Source: Candidatus Caldilinea saccharophila (GTDB lineage: Bacteria; Chloroflexota; Anaerolineae; Caldilineales; Caldilineaceae). From it: a stretch of DNA of 64,000 nucleotides. The stretch lies in the NCBI GenBank assembly GCA_016710365.1, contig JADJVW010000061.1, positions 1 to 64,000 of the forward strand. Direction: 5' to 3'. The position numbers were made by a program, and so were the translations under genes. The notes under the pieces are model-generated. The model ran no database searches. It worked only from the letters and a program-made list of their open reading frames with translations, and was not told where the DNA came from. Shown here piece by piece: positions 30,410 to 39,727 of this stretch (the first letter of the stretch is position 1; every line of letters begins with the position of its first letter).

Positions 30410-31753
30410 ATGTCTCTCCAGCTTGAAACCGAAGTCGCCGGCCGCGCCTCAACGACCGCCAGCCATGAGACGGTCTTTGTCGACCAGTACACCAACGGCA
30501 TTCTCGACCCGCACAAGCCGATGCTTGGCCCCGTCAAGGACGGGGGGCACATCATCGCCAATACAGCGCCCGGCTGTTGGGGGCCGATGATCACGCCGGA
30601 AATTCGCGGCGGCCACGAGGTCACGATGCCCGTCGCCGTCGTCGGCGCTGAAATCGGCGACGCCATCGTCATTCGCATCAAGTCCATCACCGTTACCTCG
30701 TTGGCGACGGCGTCTGGCAATGATCGCATGATGGAGGGTCGCTTCCTGGGCGATCCGTTTGTGGCAGGCAAGTGTCCAGAGTGCGGCACGCTCTACCCCA
30801 AAACTGTGCTGCGCGGCATCGGCCAGAGCGCGGTGCGCTGCGCCAGCTGCGGCGCCGACGCCACGCCCTTCACCTTCACCAATGGGTACACCATTGCCTT
30901 CGACGCCAATCGCACCGTCGGCGTCACGCTTGACCAACCCGCGGCTGAGCAGATCGCCCACAATGCACGCGACTACGCTGCACTGCCGGAGAACTCGATC
31001 CAGAACCCGATCCTTGCCTTCGCTCCGCATGATCTGGTCGGCGTGGTGGCGCGGCTGCGCCCCTTCATGGGACAGTTGGGCACCACCCCATCGATCCCCT
31101 TCCCGGATTCCCACAATGCCGGCGACTTCGGCGCGTTCCTGATCGGCGCGCCGCACGAATACGGGTTGACCGCGGATCAGCTTGTGCATCGCACCGATGG
31201 GCATATGGATATTGACGCGGTGCGCGCCGGCGCCATCCTCATCTGCCCGGTCAAGGTGGCGGGCGGTGGCGTCTATCTGGGCGATATGCACGCGCTGCAA
31301 GGCGATGGTGAGATCGCCGGCCACACCTGTGATGTCTCCGGCGCAGTCACCCTACAAGTGCATGTGATCAAGGGGCTGAAGATCGATGGGCCGCTGCTGC
31401 TGCCTGTGGCCGAAGACCTGCCCTTCCTCGCCAGGCCGTTGAGTGCTGAGGAGAAGGTGAAAGCGGCTGCGCTCGCCCACAGTTGGGGCATCGACAAGCT
31501 GGAGGAGTCCGCGCCGATTTCCGTCGTCGGCACCGGGCCGGACCTCAACGTGGCCACCGACAACGGCCTGGAACGCGCGGCCAGGCTATTGGACATGACC
31601 GTGCCCGAAGTCAAGAATCGCGCCACGATCACCGGCGCCATCGAGATCGGGCGCAATCCCGGCGTGGTGCAAGTCACCTTCCGCGCGCCGGTGGATCGGC
31701 TGGAAAAGCTGGGACTGCTGCCCTTTGTGCAGGATCAATACGGCGACGCATAA
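30410..31753 (+). CDS. Acetamidase/formamidase family protein with inserted zinc ribbon
   Basis: This 447-residue protein belongs to the FmdA/AmdA family, which hydrolyses formamide or acetamide to the acid and ammonia. Family markers are PGCWGPMITPEIRGGHEV near residue 55, IPFPDSHNAGDFG, and GVYLGDMHALQGDGEIAGHT in the middle. A zinc ribbon (CPECG and CASCG, about residues 122-148) is inserted in the N-terminal half. AGGAG stands nine bases before ATG 30410. The substrate cannot be fixed from sequence. Confidence 0.82.
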   Translation: MSLQLETEVAGRASTTASHETVFVDQYTNGILDPHKPMLGPVKDGGHIIANTAPGCWGPMITPEIRGGHEVTMPVAVVGAEIGDAIVIRIKSITVTSLATASGNDRMMEGRFLGDPFVAGKCPECGTLYPKTVLRGIGQSAVRCASCGADATPFTFTNGYTIAFDANRTVGVTLDQPAAEQIAHNARDYAALPENSIQNPILAFAPHDLVGVVARLRPFMGQLGTTPSIPFPDSHNAGDFGAFLIGAPHEYGLTADQLVHRTDGHMDIDAVRAGAILICPVKVAGGGVYLGDMHALQGDGEIAGHTCDVSGAVTLQVHVIKGLKIDGPLLLPVAEDLPFLARPLSAEEKVKAAALAHSWGIDKLEESAPISVVGTGPDLNVATDNGLERAARLLDMTVPEVKNRATITGAIEIGRNPGVVQVTFRAPVDRLEKLGLLPFVQDQYGDA

Positions 31754-32172
31754 GGGGAAAGCCGATCCGTTTGTGCTTTCTCCGGTGACAGTCACTTTTG
31801 GAAGTGACTGTCACCTTCAGGCAGGTAGCCCGCCAACAAGCGCGGCCCCCCCGTGGCGGCAAAGCGGGGTAGAGTCGGTAGCGCAGCGATTTGCCATGAA
31901 CACTTCTCTCCGCCTGCAACCATCTGCTGCACCGTGCCGGAGACGTACTAGGCGCCCCCAACGAAATACGCTCCGCCACCGGTTTCAACCCGCTGCGCTG
32001 CACGACAACCGGCACGCGCCAAGCCCCTGTCCAGGCGCGAGGCGCCGGCGGGCGGATGGTTTGCGCCGGGCGGACGGGGGAACTTATCCGAATTGCAGTT
32101 GACACAGGCGGATGGTTTGCAGGATACGATAGGTGATCTGATTGCACCCTTTGTCGATGATTAGGAGTGGGA
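31754..32172. other. Gene-free stretch with repeats
   Basis: About 420 bases without a convincing gene. It holds the hairpin at 31784-31815 and a direct repeat of GGCGGATGGTTTGC (near 32052 and 32108). Otherwise nothing recognised; it may be decayed coding DNA. Confidence 0.45.
31784..31815 (+). repeat. Perfect 14-bp hairpin, family J (GGTGACAGTCACTT)
   Basis: GGTGACAGTCACTT at 31784-31797 pairs exactly with 31802-31815 around a four-base loop. It lies 30 bases after the acetamidase stop. A partial relative (TGACAGTC...ACTGTCA) stands at about 34547-34575, upstream of pdxS. Confidence 0.7.
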
Positions 32173-32310
32173 ATGTCTCCAGTAGTTGTCCTGGACAGCC
32201 ATATTTGGTTTTGGTGGATCAACATCATTGCCGTACAACTGCCGCGCTATCCCGTTGCACGCGACTGGCTGCGCGAGCACGGGGCGACGCTCGAAGAAGA
32301 CTTTGTGTAG
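32173..32310 (+). pseudogene. Truncated PIN-domain (VapC-like) toxin remnant
   Basis: The 45-codon frame starts SPVVVLDSHIWFWWIN, the typical first strand of VapC PIN toxins with the first catalytic Asp. It then jumps to an unrelated end, ARDWLREHGATLEEDFV, so nearly all of the PIN domain is missing. AGGAG precedes the ATG at 32173. It is most likely a deletion remnant; the tail may belong to another small gene. Confidence 0.5.
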
Positions 32311-32330
32311 TCAGGCGTCATGCCTGATGG

Positions 32331-32400
32331 CACGGAGAGGGGAGTGAAAATGCCCTTTTCTCTGCGAACCTCTGCCTCTTTGCGCCTCTCTGCGTCAAAG
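32331..32400 (+). repeat. Family D repeat, partly decayed
   Basis: The left arm GGCACGGAGAGGGGA is weakly complementary to the right part TCTCTGCGAACCTCTGCC and CTCTCTGCGTCAAAG. It fills the gap between the VapC remnant and the pentapeptide gene. Confidence 0.5.
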
Positions 32401-32411
32401 GTTATTTTAGG

Positions 32412-32963
32412 CTAGACGCTGTCCGGCAGACGGGTGGCGCTGGTGACTTTTGCCGCGGCAAGCTGGGCGGGCGAGACAAACGCGCTGCGCAGGTCGGCGC
32501 CGTCGAGATTGGCGCCGGTGATGTCGGCCATGAAGAGATTGGCGCCGCACAGGTTGGCATTGGCAAGATCCGCGTCCACCAGGTCAACGGCGTAGAGATT
32601 GGCGCGGATCAGACAGGCATCGCGCAGGTCAGCACGTGATAGATCGGATACGGCAAGATGCGCCCAGCCAAGGTTCGACTGGGGCAACACCATTCCGCGC
32701 AGATCGGCGCCATTGAGGGCAAGCACCGGCGCCAGTGGCTCGCTATCGGCAACGACATGCGCGCCGATGAGGTTGGCTTCATAGAGAAACTGGAGGGCAA
32801 GCCCTTTGTGCAGCCCATCCAGTTGGCGCAGCGCGACAAACAGATGGGCGCGCGCCAACGCCTGGACGGCGTCCCCCTTGACCGCAGCATGCAACCTGTG
32901 ATGACACACCAGGTCGGAAATGGCGTCAATCAGTTTGTAAAGCACTGCTTGTTGCATCATCAT
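32412..32963 (-). CDS. Pentapeptide-repeat protein
   Basis: This 183-residue protein has an unrecognised helical N-terminus and about 16 pentapeptide units (roughly residues 82-165), such as NGADLRGMVLPQSNL, SRADLRDACLIRANL and NANLCGANLFMADITGANL. These fold into a right-handed square beta-helix. The role of such proteins is mostly unknown; a few protect gyrase. The order pentapeptide protein, then pdxT, pdxS is co-directional, with 32 bases to pdxT, but a functional link is not known. Confidence 0.75.
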   Translation of the reverse strand: MMMQQAVLYKLIDAISDLVCHHRLHAAVKGDAVQALARAHLFVALRQLDGLHKGLALQFLYEANLIGAHVVADSEPLAPVLALNGADLRGMVLPQSNLGWAHLAVSDLSRADLRDACLIRANLYAVDLVDADLANANLCGANLFMADITGANLDGADLRSAFVSPAQLAAAKVTSATRLPDSV

Positions 32964-32995
32964 CCTGGCTCTACCATTCTGGGGCGCGCCGATGC

Positions 32996-33588
<593 letters not shown>

Positions 33589-33595
<7 letters not shown>

Positions 33596-34524
33596 CCTCG
33601 CGCCGCCATCTTCTCCGCCTCATGCAGGGAGTCGATATTGATGCCCACCATCGGCTCGCCCAGATCTTCGCTGATTTCGGCCAGGATCTGCGGGTCGCTG
33701 TAATGCGTGACGGCCATGACAATGGCGCGGGCGCGCTTCTCCGGGTTGCCGCTCTTGAAGATGCCGGAGCCGACAAAGACGCCATCGACGCCCAGTTGCA
33801 TCATGAGCGCGGCGTCAGCCGGGGTAGCCACACCGCCTGCCGCAAAGTTCACCACCGGCAGCCGTCCCATCTCTGCGGTGAGTTTCACCAGCGGATAAGG
33901 GGCGCGCAGCTCTTTGGCAAAGGCGAAAAGCTCGTCTTCATCCATGCTGCGCAGTTGGCGGATGGCGCCGTTGACGGCGCGCGCATGGCGCACCGCCTCG
34001 ACGATGTCGCCCGTGCCCGCCTCGCCCTTGGTGCGAATCATCGCGGCGCCCTCGCTGATGCGGCGCAACGCCTCACCCAGGTCGCGTGCGCCGCAGACAA
34101 AAGGCACGGTGAACTTGTGCTTGTTGATGTGGTGTTCTTCGTCGGCGGGCGTGAGCACTTCACTCTCGTCGATATAATCCACGCCCAGCGCCTGCAAAAT
34201 CTGCGATTCGACAAAGTGGCCGATGCGCGCCTTTGCCATCACGGGGATAGTCACCGCATCCATTATGGCGCGAATCATGGTGGGATCGCTCATGCGCGCC
34301 ACGCCGCCGTCCCGGCGGATGTCCGCGGGGACGCGCTCCAACGCCATCACCGCACACGCGCCGGCTTCCTCGGCGATGCGCGCCTGCTCCGCGGTGACGA
34401 CATCCATAATGACGCCGCCCTTGAGCATCTGCGCCAGCCCCACCTTCACAGCAAAGCTGCCCGTGATCACTTCGTTGTGATTGGCTGTACTGCTGGCAGG
34501 AAGTTTATTGGTTTCGTTCATCAT
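33589..34524 (-). CDS. pdxS: Pyridoxal 5'-phosphate synthase subunit
   Basis: PdxS builds PLP from ribose 5-phosphate, glyceraldehyde 3-phosphate and ammonia. The 311-residue barrel enzyme is highly conserved: GGVIMDVVTAEQARIAEEAG, ALERVPADIR, VMAKARIGHFVE with the active-site Lys, MIRTKGEAGTG, and VNFAAGGVATPADAALMM. GGAGC lies shortly before ATG 34524. It is the first gene of the pdxS-pdxT pair. Confidence 0.95.
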
Positions 34525-34726
34525 GTTTGCTCCTTCTGTGTCCAGAGATGACAGTCGTTTTGAAAGGAACTGTCACCTGAAAAAGTGCACCTGTTTCACC
34601 GCCCCTCGCACCGTTCGTGCGGTAAATGGATTCATCATTGTACGCGAACAGGCGCAATCCGAAAACTTGCGCTAGTATATTGTGCCGACAATTCACCGGC
34701 GCAGCCTTGTTTTCCAGGAAGCACCC

Positions 34727-36096
34727 ATGATGCAACACCGCTCGTCACATTCTTGCGTCATCTTCGCCGACGATCTAACCGGCGCCAACGACACAGGCGT
34801 ACAGTTTGCGCGTGTTGGGCTGCGCACGCGCGTCAGCTTTGACGCATCCCAGACGGCCGCGCTCGACGCCAGCGACATCCTCGTCATCGACACGGACAGC
34901 CGCGTGCAAGCGCGCCGCCGCCTATCAACGTGTGTACGCAGCCGCGCATTTCTTTGCCCAACGTAGCATCCCGGTGCTCTATAAAAAGCTGGATTCGACC
35001 CTGCGCGGCGCTGGGCGCGGAGCTGGACGCGGTCATGGATGCCTATGCAACGCAACTCGTCGTGCTGTCGCCCGCATTTCCGGCGCAGCAGCGCACGCTT
35101 CTGCAGGGGACGCTCCATCTCGCCGGCGCGCCGGCCACGCCAAGCCGTTTCGCCGCAGACCCGCAGCGTGCGGTGAGGGAGATTCATCTGCCGGCGCTGC
35201 TGGCCGGCCAGACGCGACGCGCGGTGCACGCGCTTGGGCTGGATGCGATCTCCGCGGGCGCGTCACAGTTGGCGGCGCGGCTGCAAAATCTGCGCGTTGC
35301 CGAGGGCGCCATCGTCGTCTGCGATGCAGCGACCGACGCGCACCTGGCTACGATTGTGGAGGCGACGATCACGTTGGGTGAAGGGTGTCTGCTGGCCGGT
35401 TCGGCGGGGCTGGCGCGCCCGCTTGCCGCACGCATTGCCCCACAGATAGACGAAGCACACAAGGGTGGGCGGACGCGGACGTCCGCAATCCGAGGCGGCG
35501 CGCGCAGTGTCGAGTTACCGGACGAAGCAAACGAGGGCGGGAGGACGAGGACGTCCGCGAGCCGAGACGACGTGCGCGTGTTGGTCGTCATCGGTTCCAG
35601 GCATCCGATCATCCGCGCGCAACTGGACGCGTTGGTGCGCCAACACGCCGCCCATGTGATCGCGCTTGACCCGGCTGCGACGCCTGATGCCGCCGCGTGG
35701 GAGGCATGGCTGGCGCACGCGTTGCAGCGCATCGATCCCGTGGCGCCGGCCGCGCCGATTGTGCTGACGACGCCGTCACCCTCTGTCAGCACGAACCGAG
35801 GCGCTGCGCTGCTGCCGCGGCTTGCCAAACTTGCCACCGCGGTGATGCAGCGCGTGCGCATCGACGCGGTGGTGGCAACGGGCGGGGCGACGGTGCGGGA
35901 ACTGAGCAATGCTTGGAAAGCCGCCGGGATCGACCTGATCGACGAGATTGCGCCGGGCATTGCGTTGGGCGTCCTCAGCGGCGGACAGCACGACGGGCTG
36001 ACGCTCGTCACCAAGGCAGGCGGCTTTGGCGATGCAGCGACGCTGGCCATGCTTGTCCAGCACCTCCACGCACGCAGCGAGGCGTCCTCACGATGA
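34727..36096 (+). CDS. DUF1537 four-carbon acid sugar kinase family protein, frameshifted
   Basis: This kinase family phosphorylates four-carbon acid sugars such as threonate or erythronate. The N-terminus has the conserved IFADDLTGANDTGVQFA. The frame then breaks near 34915 and near 35010, with YKKLDSTLRG read in between; the rest, starting LGAELDAVMDAY, continues to 36096. The C-terminal nucleotide-binding part has GGATVRELSNAW and LSGGQHDGLTLVTKAGGFGD. Two tandem copies of a repeat-derived GGRTRTSA segment lie in frame between the halves. The next gene overlaps by four bases. The substrate is open. Confidence 0.75.
35449..35575 (+). repeat. Two tandem 72-base repeat copies, read in frame (family I)
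   Basis: GACGAAGC starts both copies, at 35449 and at 35521, and each contains GGACGTCCGC. They encode DEAHKGGRTRTSAIRGGAR and DEANEGGRTRTSASRDDVR. The GGACGTCCGC core is shared with the large hairpin at 44977-45028. The 72-base spacing keeps the frame. Confidence 0.7.
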
Positions 36097-36938
36097 ACGT
36101 ACGCAACTGGCGACTTCCCTGGCGCGTGGGGACGACCTCATACATCGTGGCGGACGATCTGGCCGCCAATGCAGCATTCCTGGCGCAATATGTCCAGGAC
36201 ATGCAACTCGTGCTCTTCGACCTCCCGGACGGGCCGAGCAATCTGCCTGACGCGGCTGCGGTTGCGCGATTGGCGGCCATCGGCGCACGCAGCGACTTGA
36301 CCTACACCGTCCATCTGATCGATGACCTGGGCGAGGAGGATGCGCCGCCGACGCACCAGGCCGATCCATCACTGCTCTCATCGCTGGAATCCGCCCGCAA
36401 AGTGATCGACCGCACGCGTGCATTGACGCCGTGGGCATGGGTCTGCCATCTGGATGGGCGCGCGGTGCGCGCAGGCGGCTTCGAGCATGCGGCGCTGGAC
36501 GCCTGGCAGGCGCAGATCACACAGGTTGTCGCGCAAGCGAGCGCATATGTGGACGAGCCGGAGCGCCTTGCCATCGAGAACTTGGAAGGCTACCCGCCGG
36601 AGTTCGTCACGCCGGTGGTCGCAGCGGCGCAGACAGGGCGTTGTGTAGACGTCGGCCATCTGTGGCTGGATGGCCATGACCCGGTGGAGCATCTGCTGGC
36701 CGCCTGGCCGCGGCTGCGCGTCATCCATCTGCACGGGGTAAGCGGCGACCGCACACAGCACAATCGCGACCACCGTTCCGTGGCCTTGACCGCGCCGGAC
36801 AGGCTGGACGAGATCATTCACCTCCTGCTGCAACGCAGCTACACCGGCGTGCTGACGTTGGAGATTTTTGGCGAGGCGGACTTCTGGTCGTCGTTGCACG
36901 CGCTGGAAGCCAGCATTCGCCGCTGCCGAGGAGAGTAA
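36093..36938 (+). CDS. cbiR: CbiR-like cobamide-remodelling phosphodiesterase (TIM-barrel, AP-endonuclease family)
   Basis: This 281-residue protein has the xylose isomerase-like/AP endonuclease 2 fold. Probable metal ligands are seen in LAIENLEGYPPEF, CVDVGHLWLDGH, VIHLHGVSGDR and LTLEIFGEADFW. CbiR enzymes of this superfamily cut the phosphoribosyl bond of cobamides so that cells can swap the lower ligand. The gene lies ten bases before cobU, which acts on the cobinamide side product, and this context is the main reason for the call. Its ATG overlaps the DUF1537 kinase stop (ATGA). Confidence 0.6.
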   Translation: MNVRNWRLPWRVGTTSYIVADDLAANAAFLAQYVQDMQLVLFDLPDGPSNLPDAAAVARLAAIGARSDLTYTVHLIDDLGEEDAPPTHQADPSLLSSLESARKVIDRTRALTPWAWVCHLDGRAVRAGGFEHAALDAWQAQITQVVAQASAYVDEPERLAIENLEGYPPEFVTPVVAAAQTGRCVDVGHLWLDGHDPVEHLLAAWPRLRVIHLHGVSGDRTQHNRDHRSVALTAPDRLDEIIHLLLQRSYTGVLTLEIFGEADFWSSLHALEASIRRCRGE

Positions 36939-36947
36939 GGAAAGACA

Positions 36948-37493
36948 ATGAGTCGACAATTGACGCTGATTCTGGGCGGGGCGCGCAGCGGCAAGAGCAC
37001 CTACGCCGAACAACAGGCGGCTGCCACGGGCGGCGGTGTGCTCTATGCCGCCACCGCCGAGGCGTGGGATGAGGAGATGCGCCAACGCATCGCCGCACAT
37101 CGCGCGCAACGCCCGCCGGCCTGGCGCACCGTCGAGGCGCGGCGGCGCCTAGGGGCTGCCATCGCCGCCGCGCTGACCCCCGACATCACGTGCGTACTCG
37201 TCGATTGCATCACGCTGCTCGCCAGCAACGTGATCATTGCCCTGCCGGAAGGCAGCGACGAACGCACAGCGTCGGCCGCATTGGACGCCGAGATCGACGG
37301 GCTGCTGGCGGCCTATCAGCAGAGTGGCGCGGCCTGGTGCATCGTCTCCAACGAAGTGGGGCTGGGCATCGTGCCGGCGTATCCCCTCGGTCGCGTCTAC
37401 CGGGATGCGTTGGGGCGCGCCAATCAGCGGCTGGCCGCGGCCGCGGATCGTGTGCTGTTGATGGTCGCCGGCCTGCCGATGACGGTAAAATAG
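36948..37493 (+). CDS. cobU: Adenosylcobinamide kinase / cobinamide-phosphate guanylyltransferase
   Basis: CobU phosphorylates adenosylcobinamide and then adds GMP, activating it for lower-ligand attachment. The 181-residue protein has the P-loop ILGGARSGKSTYAE at the N-terminus, a central LVDCITLLASNVI with an acidic residue, and VSNEVGLGIVPAYPLGR with the typical RVYRDALGRANQRLA end. It follows the CbiR-like gene by nine bases. No other cobamide biosynthesis genes or B12 riboswitch were seen in this window. Confidence 0.9.
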   Translation: MSRQLTLILGGARSGKSTYAEQQAAATGGGVLYAATAEAWDEEMRQRIAAHRAQRPPAWRTVEARRRLGAAIAAALTPDITCVLVDCITLLASNVIIALPEGSDERTASAALDAEIDGLLAAYQQSGAAWCIVSNEVGLGIVPAYPLGRVYRDALGRANQRLAAAADRVLLMVAGLPMTVK

Positions 37494-37593
37494 CGCTCTG
37501 GCCGGCAGATTTGCTGGCATATTTGACAGTGCACAGCGCGTCAACCATAATGCCTAATTGAAATTGCGTCTCAATTGCTGGAAAGGATGTAGG

Positions 37594-38508
37594 TTGTCAG
37601 ATCAAAAGCGCTCAGCATTGCACCACCCAGCCCTGCACGACGCCTCGCTGCCCGCCATCGAGTTGGAGAATGTCAGCGTACGCTACGACCAGACGATCGC
37701 GCTGGAGCAGATCACGCTGCGGCTGAACCGCGGGGATCGCGTGGCGGTGGTCGGGCCCAATGGCGCCGGCAAGAGCACGCTCTTTCACGTGATCGCCGGC
37801 GTCGTGCGGCCCACGGAGGGTCAGGTGCGCATCTATGGCAGCGGCCCGGGCGGACACATCTGCGTGGGTTACGTGCCGCAGCGCAAGGTGATCGACTGGG
37901 ACTTTCCGGTCACGGTGACGGATGTGGTGATGATGGGGCGCGTGGGCAAGATGGGCTTCTTGCGCTGGCCGGCGCGTCGCGACCGCGCCGCCGTGCGCGC
38001 GGCGCTGGACGAAGTTGGGATGAGCGCCTTTGCCGACCGGCAGATCGGCGAACTCTCCGGCGGGCAGCAGCAGCGCGTCTTTCTGGCGCGCGTGCTGGCG
38101 CAGGAAGCCGAGTTGCTGCTGATGGACGAACCGCTGACCGGGTTGGACATGCCAAGCCAGGAGGCGATCCTCGCTTTGATCGACCGCATCCAGCAACAGG
38201 GCGTCACGGTGATGGTGGCCTCGCACGATTTGAATCAGGCGGGCGAGCAGTTCCCCACCCTGTTGCTGCTCAACCGGCGTCTGGTCGCCTTTGGCCCGCC
38301 CGATCAGGTGTTGACCACGCCGAACTTACTGGCAGCCTACGGTGGTCACATGCACGTCGTGCACACCGGAGAGGGCGACATGTTGCTGGCGGACACTTGC
38401 TGCAGCGAGGGTGCAGAACTATTGACGCCCTCGTTGACGCACACCACGGCGCCGGTGGTGCAGCCCGTCCCGCAGGAGACAGTCGAAGGAATGCGACCGC
38501 CGCGCTAG
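37594..38508 (+). CDS. Metal ABC transporter ATP-binding protein (ZnuC/MntB type)
   Basis: This 304-residue ATPase energises uptake of a metal such as Zn or Mn. Walker A is VGPNGAGKSTLFH (near residue 65), the signature LSGGQQQRV, and Walker B LLLMDEPLTGLD. YVPQRKVIDWDFPVTV is typical of the zinc/manganese group. The C-terminal tail (TCCSEGAELL) is longer than usual and contains a Cys pair. The start is uncertain: TTG at 37594, with AAAGGA upstream, or TTG at 37558. The matching permease follows 246 bases on, after repeats; no binding protein is present. Confidence 0.82.
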   Translation: MSDQKRSALHHPALHDASLPAIELENVSVRYDQTIALEQITLRLNRGDRVAVVGPNGAGKSTLFHVIAGVVRPTEGQVRIYGSGPGGHICVGYVPQRKVIDWDFPVTVTDVVMMGRVGKMGFLRWPARRDRAAVRAALDEVGMSAFADRQIGELSGGQQQRVFLARVLAQEAELLLMDEPLTGLDMPSQEAILALIDRIQQQGVTVMVASHDLNQAGEQFPTLLLLNRRLVAFGPPDQVLTTPNLLAAYGGHMHVVHTGEGDMLLADTCCSEGAELLTPSLTHTTAPVVQPVPQETVEGMRPPR

Positions 38509-38539
38509 TCCAGGTGGGCGTAATTCTGCCCGTAGATTT

Positions 38540-38600
38540 GGTAGGGACAGGCCCCCGTGCCTGTCCGGCTTCCGGGCGCACACGGGGGTGCGCCCCTACC
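38540..38600 (+). repeat. Palindromic repeat, family F (GGTAGGGACAGGC)
   Basis: GGTAGGGACAGGCCCCCGTG at the left and CACGGGGGTGCGCCCCTACC at the right form an imperfect inverted repeat, with inner short repeats. It lies between the ATPase and permease genes of the metal importer. Confidence 0.7.
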
Positions 38601-38639
38601 AGGCAACCAATGAGGTATTTCAGCCCGTGTGTACTAGAA

Positions 38640-38742
38640 ATGTGTGATGCGTAAAAACGTGATGCGTAAAAAACGTAATACGTAACTTGTAACGCATGGC
38701 ACATTACGCATTACGCATCACGTTTTGCGCATCACGCATCAC
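38640..38742 (+). repeat. Palindromic repeat, family G (GATGCGTAA units)
   Basis: Units like GTGATGCGTAAAAA on the left are answered by CATTACGCATTACGCATCAC on the right. A short related stretch (TAATGCGTAATGGG) follows the permease stop at about 4494. It ends just before the ribosome site of the metal permease gene. Confidence 0.65.
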
Positions 38743-38754
38743 CCAAAGGACGCT

Positions 38755-39648
38755 ATGGATTTTTTGCAGGCCGTTGCCGAACCGCTCAGTTATCCTTTTA
38801 TGGTGCGCGCACTCTTGGCCGCGATCATGGTGGGCGTTCTTTGCCCGGTGGTCGGCGCCTACATGGTGCTCAAGGGCATGTCTTTTTTTGGGGATGCGCT
38901 GGCGCACGCGATCCTGCCGGGCATTGTCATCACATTTCTGGTGGGGTGGCCGCTTGCCGTCGGCGCGCTGGCGTCGGCGCTGATCGCCGTGCTGCTGATC
39001 GGCGTCATCAGCCAGCGCAGCGCGTTGCAGGAGGATACGGCCATCGGCATTGTCTTTGCCGGTGCGTTTGCGCTGGGCGTCGCCCTGTTGAGCACGGTCA
39101 GCAGCTTTGCGGTCGACCTGACGCACATTCTGTTTGGCGATGTGCTGGGCGTATCGTCAGCGGATCTGTGGGTGATGCTGGCGTTGGGCGTGGTCGTGCT
39201 GGGCGTGATCGCGTTGTTTTACAAGGAGTTTCTGGTGCTTACCTTCGACCCGATGCTTGCCCTCGTGCTGCGGCTGCCGGCGACAGCCCTGCGTTATCTG
39301 CTGCTGAGCATGATTGCGCTCACGGTCGTGACTTCCTTGCAGACGGTTGGCATCTCGCTGGTGCTCGCTATGCTGGTGACGCCGGCCGCCACCGCGCGCA
39401 TGTTGACGCGGCGGCTGCCGGCTATGATGGCGCTGGCGGCCGCGTTGGGGGTTGTCGCAAACGTCATCGGCCTGTATGTCAGCTACTACTGGAACGTCGC
39501 CTCCGGCCCGATGATGGTGCTGGTTTCCACTTTGCTCTTTGGGCTGGTTTTCCTCTTTGCGCCAGGCCGCGGTATGATCTGGCGCATGATGCAGGCGGCT
39601 GCGGCGCCGAGCCAGACGCCGGCCGATCCTCCGGCCGCCTTCCGGTGA
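38755..39648 (+). CDS. Metal ABC transporter permease (ZnuB/MntB type)
   Basis: This 297-residue protein is a family 3 ABC permease with about eight membrane helices. Features are ALLAAIMVGVLCPVVGAYMV, LKGMSFFGDALAHAILPG (the coupling region) and SLQTVGISLVLAMLVTPAATA. It probably works with the ATPase at 37594-38508 to import Zn or Mn; the binding protein must be elsewhere. AAAGGA lies before the ATG at 38755. The repeats at 38540-38742 separate the two subunits. Confidence 0.88.
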   Translation: MDFLQAVAEPLSYPFMVRALLAAIMVGVLCPVVGAYMVLKGMSFFGDALAHAILPGIVITFLVGWPLAVGALASALIAVLLIGVISQRSALQEDTAIGIVFAGAFALGVALLSTVSSFAVDLTHILFGDVLGVSSADLWVMLALGVVVLGVIALFYKEFLVLTFDPMLALVLRLPATALRYLLLSMIALTVVTSLQTVGISLVLAMLVTPAATARMLTRRLPAMMALAAALGVVANVIGLYVSYYWNVASGPMMVLVSTLLFGLVFLFAPGRGMIWRMMQAAAAPSQTPADPPAAFR

Positions 39649-39727
39649 GGGCGCGCCGGTTCTGAAACCCACGCACTCTCCATTGCCATCGCAAAGCTGA
39701 TTGATGCAACCAACACGAGGGCTGTCT

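Noticed and set aside
36938..37000. B12 riboswitch before cobU
   Set aside because: No B12 box or suitable upstream leader; the gene follows the CbiR-like gene by nine bases.
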